Position numbers and translations under genes: made by a program. Below the pieces are notes generated by a model. The model was not told the origin of the DNA and did not search any database. It was given only the letters and a program-made list of their open reading frames with translations. From assembly GCA_001466705.2 (NCBI GenBank), contig LATX02000224.1:248001-312000 (forward strand): 64,000 bases of DNA, read 5' to 3'. Shown piece after piece: positions 35,558 through 45,446 of the stretch (position 1 is the first letter of the stretch; every line of letters begins with the position of its first letter). This DNA comes from Moniliophthora roreri (lineage: Eukaryota; Basidiomycota; Agaricomycetes; Agaricales; Marasmiaceae).

Positions 35558-37254
35558 TCACCGCCGCACCACGTCCAAATTGACCTTGTAGCTCTGAAGT
35601 GTCTGCAGAACATCGTCATTGATCCTCAGCGTGGCAACATTCCGCCCTCGAGTCAATGGCATCACCACTGCAACATTTGTCCAGATGATTCCAGAGGAGC
35701 TTTGGCCAAACCAGATCTTGAGCTGCACGACAGGTGTCAGTTGTTTTTCAGCGAGAAAGACACAAAGTCACGAACCGTGGGCTTTCGTTGTAGTGTAGCA
35801 AACACGTCTAGCAAGTGATGATATAGAGCTTGAACGACGCAAGCGGAGGGCAAAAGACCACTAGCATAGCGGTGGGACATATCTGTGAATGCAGCAAGGA
35901 GCTTATTACGGATATAGTCATTTACTTTGTCCTGCTGAGAACGATGGTACAACTCGGAAACAACGTCCTGCAGCTCGGTATCGAGGCTATTAAGAAGTTT
36001 TAGTTAACGAGTCCTAAAAAGTACCAGCGTCGGCGTACTGTGGTTGTTCATTAGCCTGCTCCTGGTCTTCCTGCTCTGATACCTCTTCAAACATCGGATA
36101 CTCCTTCAACTCTTCCAAAACCTCTGGCGCAAGACAATACTCCTGCTTCAACTGAGGTTGGGAAAAGACCTTGAGCACCGTGCGTGTTTCCGTCCAATTG
36201 ACATAGTTCAACCTCCAAGAATGGGCCTTGAGGTACTCTGCGCGACCAAGCCCAGGTTCGCTCTCAACAAAGTTGTCGACAGGAGGGAGCTCCACCGTCC
36301 AGCAGTATTTATCGCCGGGATATCTGGTAAACATGTTGAGATCGGAGTTATAAGCGAGAGCCGCAATCGCATCCACAGATGTGATCGTTTCCCATCCACG
36401 ATCCTCGTACTTTTTCCGAGCACGTATGGCTTTGGCTTCCTGTTGACGACGACGACCGTTCCGAAGGGTGACACGATTGCGAAAGGTTGACTTTGGGTAC
36501 AGCGAGATGGCATGAGAGTAGCCGATGACGTTCATGACGACGGCTATATCATTATGAATCGTCGTCAGGTGTATTGTCCAAACATGTAAAAAAGGAAACA
36601 CACACTCGAATGATACCCCAAAATAACCTTCATCGGACTCGACTCGCACACAATGACTTCTACCTTCTTTCCATCGTCCCTGACGAACGTGAACACGTCT
36701 AATATTCCAGCGATGCTATACCTTGGCGTCTGCATACCCAACGGTGGATCTACTACTGGTTCCTCGAAACGTTCAATCGCTTCCTCAATAGCACGTTGAA
36801 GCCTGAACGGTTGCTGCTTGTTCTCTGAGATGTGGGGGAGAAATTCGTATCCGGCGCCGACAAGAAAGTCGGCGAGAATCGAGCAGTATTTGACGTTTAC
36901 GTAGAGGTCGAGGTCGGATTCGGGGTATGTCTGCCTCTCAAAGAAGGAAAGGGCCGCAGATCCGGAAATTAGAATGCCATATGCGTATTGGAGGATGCGA
37001 AATCGATTGATATCTTCGAGGCTGAAGTAGGGGAGCAAAATGTTTTCGATCCGCAAGGCGCGCCGGTAAAACTTTTGCACTGCCGTGTAGGCAGCACTGC
37101 TGACCTTGGAGTAATTGAATAGGTCATTGAATGACAGATCACGGAAGAGAGAGTTGTGAGTGGCAGCAGGCCTGATATTATGGATTAGTAGTACACTAGA
37201 TTGGAAAATACAAACTTACAGATTCACAATACTGTGATCAGGATTTCCGGACAT
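35558..37254 (-). CDS. F-box-like / nucleotidyltransferase-fold protein (copy 1)
   Basis: Predicted protein of 493 aa with no established function. Exons on the minus strand are 37220-37254, 36606-37171, 36039-36543, 35776-35986 and 35558-35722; all junctions keep frame. Residues 20-50 (LFRDLSFNDLFNYSKVSSAA) resemble the second half of an F-box. Residues 82-100 carry GS, then 14 residues, then DLDLYV, and GKKVEVIV near 180-186 supplies a third acidic residue. Together these give the GS...DxD...E layout of the nucleotidyltransferase superfamily. A basic helix (RRRQQEAKAIRARKKYE) follows. The penultimate intron (donor at 36038, acceptor before 35986) is easily missed because reading through gives a stop at 36014; splicing restores a C-terminal region homologous to copy 2. 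A tandem paralogue lies upstream at 37367-39110. The F-box and NTase assignments are inference from motifs. Confidence 0.8.
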
Positions 37255-37366
37255 GATGGTGGATGGTGAAGAAGATAAAGATGGCTCCCAAATCAAGCAT
37301 GATTGATAGGATCACGGGGACGCATGACACGTCTAGACGTTGCCTAGGTATCAACCTGCATCAACA

Positions 37367-39110
37367 TTAGGCGAATATCCTACTACTGTATAGTACATTC
37401 CTCTTGGGTAGACGGATAACAGGACGAATCGGTCGCAGCGTCAAAGTGATGCGATATTCCCTCAAGATATCCAGTTCGGAGAGCTCCAGCCGAAGCGGGG
37501 AGAGGTCCATTTCCCCATTCTGCAAGGGATAGCCAATCATCACGTTAGTCCATACATTTGATTCGCTACTTTCCAAACATGTCTGCTCAAATAGAAAGCG
37601 AATCTGACAAGCCAAGGTGAATCAAGCTGATGACAGGAGAAAATCGAAGGATGTAACATACCGATGGTTGGTCACTTTGTCGACGTAAGACCTGGTATAT
37701 TCGGCCCAGGGACTTCTGAAGTGCCTCTGCAGAACGAGGGGAAGGTCGAAATGAAATCGGGAGAGCGGGATACAAAATTTCGAGCTTGGAGTAGCCACGT
37801 ATGAGTTCATCCCTAACTGGATCTTCATCTGGAAAAAGCCTTTGGTACCAGGGCACGAGAACAGCATTTAGGTGATATTCAGAACTGAAATGACAACGTC
37901 AGTAGGCATCGCTATTTACTGAATATAAATGTAACCTACCATTGTGCATTTGAGCCGCATACGAGACCCGAAGCTCTGAGCATTGTAAGTGCTTCTTCGC
38001 ACACGCAATAGGATTGCATCAGATGTTTGCCCGATATCTCCCCATGATCCATGCAAGTTTTCTTCCAATCTATGAAATCCAACTTCCAAGACTGAAGTAA
38101 CTCGAGAACTCCATCACCAAGTCGAGAAATACCAGGTACAAAATCGTCTACCGGGTCGAGAGGAATCCTCCAACAGAACCGGTCGTTCAAGTGGCGCACG
38201 AACATGTTGAGATCAGAGTTGCGACTGACAGCAGTTGCTGCATCGACGGATGTAATCATGGTCCATCCTCTTTTCTCGTACTTTTCACAAGCCTCTGCAG
38301 CTTTGGTAGTGCGAACATGGAGTTTGAGGGCAACGCGATCCAGCAAAGTCGAACGTGGGTATAGGGAGATCGCATATGAATAGGAAACAATGTTCAACAC
38401 GACCGCTGTTATGTCTGTTAGTGATATACAATTTGAGTGGAATGAAGTACCCACTGGAGTGATAACCGAGAAGAACTTCGAATGGATTCGCACGCGACGC
38501 TATTACCTCGATCTTCTTCCCGTTGTCCCGAACAAACGTAAAAACACCTGTCATCCCTTTCAAATCGTATTGTTCGGACCTGTCTGGAGCAGTCGGTGAT
38601 GCTCTTCGGATAGAATGCTCAATAGCTTCTGTGAGATCCTTCGGTTGCGAGCCGTCCACGAATTCAGCTGGGCTATATCGATATCCAACACCTTCGAGGA
38701 AATGTGCAAGGATTCCACAATAGCGGAACTCGACATAGAGATCGAGGTCAGAGTCTGGGTAAGGATATCGTTCAAAAAATGACAGAGCCGTCGAGCCGCC
38801 GATAAGGACACCAAAAGTGAATTGTAGGATCCTGAATGCGCGGATATCCCGATGATTGAAGTAAGGAGAGAGAATGTTTTCGATGCGAAATGCGCGCTTG
38901 TGGAACTCCTTTACTGCAGCGTTCGCAGCGCGGCTGGCTTTTGAGACGTAAAGGAGGTCCTTGACTGACAAGTCGCGGAATAGATGGTCGTGAGTCGTGG
39001 GAGGTCTACGAATCGAGCCATAATCAGAAAGCGAATGAAAGAACTTTTTAAGCCACGTACAGTTCAAAAATGTTTCGTATAGTGCCACTGGATCTGCTGG
39101 CAGTGGACAT
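37367..39110 (-). CDS. F-box-like / nucleotidyltransferase-fold protein (copy 2)
   Basis: Tandem paralogue of 35558-37254, 508 aa. Exons on the minus strand are 39061-39110, 38455-39005, 37940-38405, 37662-37884 and 37367-37603. Exons 1+2 total 601 nt in both copies, and all four intron phases agree. The start is the ATG at 39110 (MSTASRSSGTIRNIFEL), not the longer read-through frame starting at 39145. Shared motifs are LFRDLSVKDLLYVSKASRAA (F-box-like), GGSTALSFFERYPYPDSDLD for the NTase loop, FVRDNGKKIEVIA for the third acidic residue, and a distal WTNVMIGYPL against WTNVAVVMPL in copy 1. The GS of copy 1 is conserved as GS in copy 2, and DxD is intact in both. Only 112 bp separate the two genes. 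Function is unknown; a nucleotide-transfer activity with a recruitment module is the inference. Confidence 0.8.
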
Positions 39111-39460
39111 TGTAGTCTTGAAGAAACCAGGGTAACGCGTTCCAACTTTAGCTAACGCCAGGGTTCTAGACCACTTGCGGAATTTCGGCGATCGGAGGCG
39201 TCACAAGACCGTGTCCTTCCTTGGTCGCCGAAAAGGACCGATGGTTTCCCTTTCTTACACCCACTACAACACCGACATGTTCGGTGAATGGTTTTGGGCC
39301 ATATGTGTTCGTTTTGATTCTTCTTTAACTGAATACTGTTGGAGTACTGATCATCATGACTCGGATACAGGCCTGATAGGAACATCTTGGGAACCAGATG
39401 TCTTCCTCACCCGATGAAAGCTACATCCTATAGGTCAGTAACTTGAGCATGACCGCCGAG

Positions 39461-39469
39461 TATAAAAAG
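39461..39469 (+). promoter_or_regulatory. TATA box of the glycosyltransferase gene
   Basis: TATAAAAAG lies 50-58 bases upstream of the ATG at 39519, at a plausible core-promoter distance. Confidence 0.6.
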
Positions 39470-39518
39470 GGCTGATGTTGATAGAACTCCCAAAGCCCTC
39501 AACCCCTTTGAATCAATC

Positions 39519-41344
39519 ATGCCCTCTCACATCATCTTCCACACCTTGCCTGCATGGAGTGAGATATTCCGCAAACTTATTCTACTTGGAACTGACAAAT
39601 TTATAGGCCATACCAAACCGTTGATATCTCTTACCGTTCTCCTCGCAGAATCTAGGCAGGATGTCGTTCTAACATTCTTCGCGGGCGCCATGTACCCAAA
39701 AATCATCAAACAATTGGCTCAGCTTCCACCGGAACATTTAGAGAAAATTGAAGGTCGTATACGGTGAGACAGATTTTAGTGAAGCCTATCCCCACTAATT
39801 TAGATCTCTTGTATAGCATCATCGATGTAGCTGGGCCAGGTTCTGATCCACGACAGCCCACGTTCGAATTCGTGCCAGCATTTGAAGAGGTATACAAACA
39901 CGGAACAGCCAAGTGCCTATCCACTGGAAAGTCGTTCGATAATCTCCCAAAGCCAACTCTGGCAATCATAGATGTATGAATACTTATTATCAGAATGCTA
40001 TCACTCACCGAATAGTTCCTAGCCTTTTGCTGCATACGCCGTAGAAGGAATTCGCGGAGTAGCCTCTCCGCAGGATGTCCCTGTCTTTGCTTGGATATCT
40101 GGTCCTGTTGGTGCCACGATTCGCGAGTTTGGTCCTGAATCTCTTGGTTCACGAGGGGATTTATGGGGTCAAGTCGAGAAGGAAGTTACTCAGACCGGTG
40201 GTAATCCACTAGAGATAGGCGAGAAGGTACGTCTCTAATATATTGATATCAGTATTGGGCTGACGGTCTCAAAGCTCTATACCGCATGCAAGTCTGAGCT
40301 TGTACATATACCTGGATACCCGGCGATGTACGACTACGAATGGTTCCCCCAAGATCAGGATCTCAGCGTCAGTGCTCTACTACTGAGAACAGGTCGTAAA
40401 TACCTCCACGAAACCGAAGGAACCTTCTCCGTTACCACATCGATCCTTGAGCCAGAGGCGACAAAAGCAATGAGCGATTACATGCATGGTCTTGGGAAAG
40501 AATTTGTTTCGATTGGATTTATAGCCGACACTTTCCCCCTCAAGCAAGGTCAGAGTCGCGCTGAGAATGACGACAGTGTTCTTGAATTTCTGGATAAGAT
40601 GAAAGCACGATTCGGCGAAAACTCTGTCCTCTATGTGAGTAATTTTCATCATGTTTCATTTGCTCGCCTAGACCGTCTTCAAAGATTGCATTTGGGTCGA
40701 TTTGGTGGCCCAAGGATCCATCAAAGCTCTTCATCGTCATCGAGGAGCTCATCAAAAACCACACCCCGTTCCTTCTGGCGTGCGCTTCTCCTTCTGCGTC
40801 ACTGCCTGAACAAGTTCAAGATCAAATTGTACAAAGCGGAATTGGGATGTCGGTCGATTGGGCCCCACAAGACCAAGTATTGAAGCACCCTGCGACAGGC
40901 TGGTTCGTCACGCACGCTGGATGGAACAGTATTCAGGAAGGATTTCGATATCGGATTCCCATGTACGTTCACATTCTGCTCTCAGTCGTACTGATAAATA
41001 TATCGTCCAACTTCTGCATTAGGATTGTATGGCCGTTTTCAGCAGATCAGCCACTCAACGCAGCTTTGATGGTTGAAGTGCACAAGACAGCGCTTGAGTT
41101 ATTGGAGGTTCGCACTGGTGAAATGGGATTGAAAAAGCTACACCGATTGGACCGCGCACCTTTAGGAACGGATCAAGCTTTGCGAGATGAGGTGCAAATC
41201 CTGTTGAAGAAGCTAAAGGGCAATGAGGGGACGCTTGTTCGAACAAATGTTGAGCGACTCGGTGAGGAAATCAAGAGTATTTGGACCGAACGAGGAGAAT
41301 CGAGAGTGGAACTCGAACAGTTTTTGCAGAAGTTTATTGATTGA
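39519..41344 (+). CDS. UDP-glycosyltransferase (GT1 family)
   Basis: Transfers a sugar from a UDP-sugar to a small lipophilic acceptor; no acceptor can be named. Seven exons (39519-39558, 39607-39763, 39817-39973, 40023-40226, 40275-40634, 40685-40962, 41023-41344) join in frame to give 505 aa. The N-terminus MPSHIIFHTLPAWSHTKP is the typical start with the acceptor-domain His. The C-terminal donor domain contains FGSIWWPKDP and the UGT signature WAPQDQVLKHPATGWFVTHA, followed by GWNSIQEG, P(M)IVWPFSADQ and an NA. These match the plant/fungal PSPG-like box including HxGWNS and the DQ pair. No lesion was found. It stands next to P450s only loosely (about 2 kb to the nearest), so a joint pathway is speculative. 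Confidence 0.9.
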
Positions 41345-41518
41345 ATGAACGGTGGTTACAATCAATATGTACATCTAGTATATTATGTGGGTACATTTTA
41401 CGAGCAGAATACTATAATGCAAATACACGTAGAGGGAGATGAAGGTGGGAACCATACAAAAGCATAAAAAGCATAAACATTCATGAAAATAAAGGACGTG
41501 AGGGGGAACTTCAATGGG

Positions 41519-42252
41519 CTAGAAACCCCGAGCCAACGTCGCCAGCGCTTCAAGGGCAAGGGATTCGTTTAACTGACCATTTGCGAGATGAGGCAAATCT
41601 AAAAATAATTATTGAGTTCCAGTGCAGAAAGTAATAGATAGATAACGACGCACGGTCGACTTGAGCCTCAGAAGGCGGGGAGAAAGAAGTAGAGGTGTTC
41701 TCGGTGACGCGCCGTAGGGCGAGTATCGCCAGCACTTCAACGGCACGGGTTTCGTCTAACCCAAAATTTGCGAGATGAGGTAAGTCTGAAAATAATTATT
41801 ATTAAGTTCCCGTGCAGAAAGTAATAGATAGAAAACGACGCACGGCCAATTTGAGCCTCAGAAGGTGGGGAGAAAGAAGTAGAGGTGTTCTTGGTGACGC
41901 GCCGTGGGGCCATGATCACCGGCCCACTGGCATCCGAATCCGAAGTGTCGGAAGAAACGCATTCTTTGGATGGGCGGATGGGTATAGTAATCCCTGACTT
42001 TGCCTTTACATTGACCTTCGCCCTCGCTTTCACATATGGCTTCGCTGGAGGCCTCTTCCGACAGTTCGAATCTCTATGCTTCAGCCAATTACTGCGGTAG
42101 TACGCTCCGCTCTTTGGTCGACTGTCGAGTTTAATGGTTTTATCGCAGCGTGCGCAGACGACAGAGTGTGGTTTGATAGACTCTTGAACGACGTCCTCGT
42201 CCTCCCATAGAAGTTGTAACCTCTGTGTGCGAGTGCGGTGTGGCGTTGGCAT
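41519..42252 (-). CDS. Small Cys/His zinc-ligand protein with duplicated C-terminal exon
   Basis: Predicted 206-aa protein from exons 41844-42252, 41654-41785 and 41519-41598 (minus strand). The N-terminal half contains VVCARCDKTIKLDSR, then WLKHRDSNC, a CX2C...HX5C arrangement like a short zinc finger found in basidiomycete proteins of unknown role. A Lys/Arg/Ala-rich stretch and a Ser/Asp-rich acidic patch follow. The C-terminal half is duplicated: RRVTKNTSTSFSPPSEAQ...HLPHLAN is followed by RRVTENTSTSFSPPSEAQ...HLPHLAN. Each repeat is interrupted by an intron at the same codon, with the same GTGCGTCGTT donor. The duplicated genomic unit is about 188 bp. The protein ends ALATLARGF. The upstream in-frame ATG at 42315 is possible, but MPTPHRT is preferred as the nearest start before the conserved part. 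Confidence 0.7.
41538..41910 (-). repeat. Tandem duplication, ~188-bp exon-intron unit
   Basis: Copies at about 41538-41720 and 41725-41910 share nearly all bases, including the stretches GAGCCTCAGAAGG, GGGGAGAAAGAAGTAGAGGT and TTTGCGAGATGAGG. Each copy contains a complete intron of the zinc-ligand gene with donor and acceptor. Differences are mostly substitutions plus a few indels within the introns. Confidence 0.9.
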
Positions 42253-42315
42253 AGTAAAAAATTGATGAAATGAAGTGGGAAGCAATGTCGCGGAGTTACG
42301 GTGCGTTGGGATCAA

Positions 42316-43058
42316 GAGGGCAGCTGGGAGATGTTTGCGAAATGGTTCGCCCTCCTGGCTAGTTATATACCGGTGTCCATCTCTGCTTGAACCGACTGGG
42401 CCTTCCCCTTGCGGAGGATAATGTCACAGAGTGCCAATTAATTTGCCACAGCAAGGATAATGACTGAAAGGGCATCCTGCCACCAAAGTCAACGTTTCTG
42501 TAACTGGGCATCCTTGGTCCAAGCATCGAAAGTAGAATAATGCCGGACATGGCTCAACGCGCTCCAGGTTCTATATGTGGCATGGCATGAGGCCTTTTAA
42601 AGACGCTGCTCCTTTGATATAAGTTAGAAACCATGGAAACGCACGATGCTTATTGCCGCCCAAAGCGAAATGAAATTGCACGAGATAGACGTTGCTGTGG
42701 ACGCTGTTGAACATAAAGCGCTGGTTATCACGCGTTCGAACAAAAGAAAAAACGAAGTTTAGGATTGGACTTAGTGCATTTCGAAATCCTGAAATAATTA
42801 GTCAACTAGAGTGTGAGGATTCTTGGACACGAAGTATCGTACCAGGTGAACATGAGTGTCGAAAGAAGAGTGCGGCACGCTTTAGGGCCGGTCAAATACA
42901 GTTCCGAACGCCCACTGGGCGGCTATTTATCAAGCAAGGATCATTGCTCATTGCTTCCACAATATATCCGTCCATTGATCGAGAGAGAAGATGACTATTT
43001 TATGAATCTTGGAGTTTGCTTATTGACTATCAACCAGGTATACAAGCCCAATCTGTTG
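42316..43058. other. Gene-less spacer
   Basis: Lies between the starts and ends of two minus-strand genes. No feature is recognised. A plus-strand frame at 42813-43463 overlaps the P450 3' exons and is judged a shadow. Confidence 0.5.
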
Positions 43059-45446
43059 TCAATCCCGGACCTGTATCTGCACTGGCATCTGCACTCCTTC
43101 CTCGACCTTTCCTCTGATGGCTGGTACTGTAAATCCCACCTGAATCCTAATAATTTGCACACCAGGAGGTGGCGAGAACTCGAATGCTTCGACGAGACCG
43201 CTGACAACAGCCTGAATTTCGTGAACACTAGGGTGCAGTTGGGTTCAATGAATAAGAAGGCGAGGTCAAAAGAAGGGCACTCACGCGAATCGCCAGCTAC
43301 GAGTGCAATGCAAAATTCAAGGGGTGGAGAATCTTTGGATATACATGCTGACTTACCCTATACACGCCCTAACACCCGCACCTGGAACCGTATTTTAGTT
43401 CAGCTAGTACGACTTAAAGAACTGCGGGCTAACCAAAAGTCATCCTATGAGAACATTAGTTAGGTCTTGGCAAGATAAACGGCAGAGCAAGCTTACAGGT
43501 TTCCAAAGACGCCAAGTGTTGTCTGCCTTTTTGTATCCAAAAAGCGTGACGGATTCCATTCATCAGCGTCTTCTCCCCAGACTTCCTTCAGCCTAGTATA
43601 TCCCATGAATAACACCTTCAACGAAAGATTTCATCTTCACGTACCGATTATAAGCACTGACAGACACCATGATTCGCTGTTCTTTGACTACGGGGATCTC
43701 TGAAAGAATCTCTCCAGAGGCGGAAACAATTGGATATTGTAATGGTATAACATCGTCGACATCCGCCTGGCGTAGTAGGGTGGAAACAATTGGATGAAGA
43801 CGCATCGCCTCCTGTAGAACGTATATCTGAGTATACTTGAACAGAAAAGGGGGCGGTGAGTACCTTAATGACGGCGTTGAGGAAAGGCATCGAATCGTAG
43901 TCATTGACGGTGAGGTCTCCTTCGTTTCCCGTTTTGTTTCGTGTGTCCTTGATTTCCTGGAATAAACGTTCCTGGTCCTTAGGATGCCGGCTTAGCTCGT
44001 ACATTAGCCAGGTCAACCTGTCCATGCGTCAGATGCAAAAATAACGAAAGCAAATGTCGGTTACATGGAAGAGGTTGTTTCATGCCCAGCCAAAATAACT
44101 GTGCTGTGTGAAGGGATCAGAGTTATATCCATTCAACCAGCTTCAAAACCATACGCCAACTGTGCAAGAGCTTCTTCATGGTCCAGACTCTTCTCGGGGG
44201 TGTCATTGTGAAGCGAGCGAGCTAGCCAATGAACGTGAATATAGAACTTTTGAACACAATCGCACTCACATATCACTCCTATAATATCATTCTCCTGAGA
44301 TACCTCAATTTGAGCTTTCCCATCGTACAGTTGCTGCGCGATTGTATATGACTTTTTGAGCCACTTGCGCCAACGAATATCTTCCTTGGTCGGGAAATAT
44401 TCTGTCAAATCGGAAAGGCTGTCCGGGAGCGAGCGACGAGCAGCCCTATACAGCAGTCTCAATGGCCCGGGACGAACAGAGTCCACGCTGGGTTACAGAT
44501 AATGATTAGTACTTTGCCTTGGAGAATGTACTTTTTAGAAACGCACAAAAGGTTTCGGACCATGTACGACAGCTCATTGCCCTTGCTATCTAGGGCTCCG
44601 AATTCAAAATCAAATACGCCTATAGATAACGAGACTTGGTCGGTTGTGTGATGAACAGTGGGTGGGAGCTTACTCTCTCCGAGAGCATCCAATGTCATGT
44701 TAGGGAACCATTTCAGAGCATCGATTGTCTTTGTTCCGGCTTGTACTTGATCGCGCCATTTATTTACGAGCTGGAGGAAGGATAGCTCGTCAGCAACTCG
44801 ACTTTCCAGAGTGAACATGAAAACACACATATTTCGTATACTTCTGAAACGTAGAAGCGAGTGGCTTGATCTGCGCAGCAGAGAATGCGGGGTTCAGGAT
44901 CTTGCGCTGTCTTTGGTGTATCGTCCCTGAAGAAAGCTCGTTACGGTCGTTAGTGCTTAGACAATGAAGACGACTTACCCTGAACAGTGACCACGCCTGG
45001 GCCAAATATACGGAGACCCACTCGCACCACATCCTTCGGTTTTTTATAGCGATACGACGATTTATGAAAGATGTGCTGTAACGCCTTCGGATCCGCCACC
45101 ATCAGCATGTCTTCCTGCATGGTCATGTTAGTGAAGGGCATAGGGCGCCGAAAGAAATGCGTACATAATAGCAGGTGGCGGCTCGGAATGCCGTTCCATA
45201 ATCTTTGAACCACTTGAACTCGAGGTCTCCCACCTCTTTCTGGTTTAGTAAGTCGTGTTCATGACCTAGAGACAGGCAATGAGGATATTACTAAGGCTTG
45301 AATCGATGAACTTCACCCAGAAGAACGGATGGACTTGGAGGTCCCCGCAAGAACTTCAGCGAGCGCCGCTTGGCTTGAGCAGCCAGCACAAATATTGCAT
45401 AAGCAGCTATGAGAACTGGGAGGTAAAGAATTGATATCACCATCAT
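43059..45446 (-). CDS. Cytochrome P450 (complete)
   Basis: Microsomal monooxygenase of the same broad fungal type as the P450 at window start. The start MMVISILYLPVLIAAYAIFV is an N-terminal anchor, followed by KRRSLKFLRGPPSPS. Later landmarks are WFKDYGTAFRA and HKSSYRYKKPKDV. The C-helix region reads QRQRKILNPAFSAAQIK, the I-helix VILAGHETTSSM at about 44060-44090, and the ExxR motif EAMRLHP near 43800. DEWNPSRFLD gives the PERF-like segment near 43540. The heme loop MTFGAGVRACIGWRFA is scattered over four tiny exons between about 43230 and 43460, separated by canonical introns. The C-terminus reads FSPPPGVQIIRI and ends QIQVRD at 43059. Without splicing the 3' end looks dead, but every junction keeps frame, so I judge it intact. 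Substrate unknown. Confidence 0.9.

Noticed and set aside
42813..43463. 216-aa plus-strand open frame
   Set aside because: It is antisense to the last exons of the P450 at 43059-45446, which splice perfectly and encode the heme loop and C-terminus.
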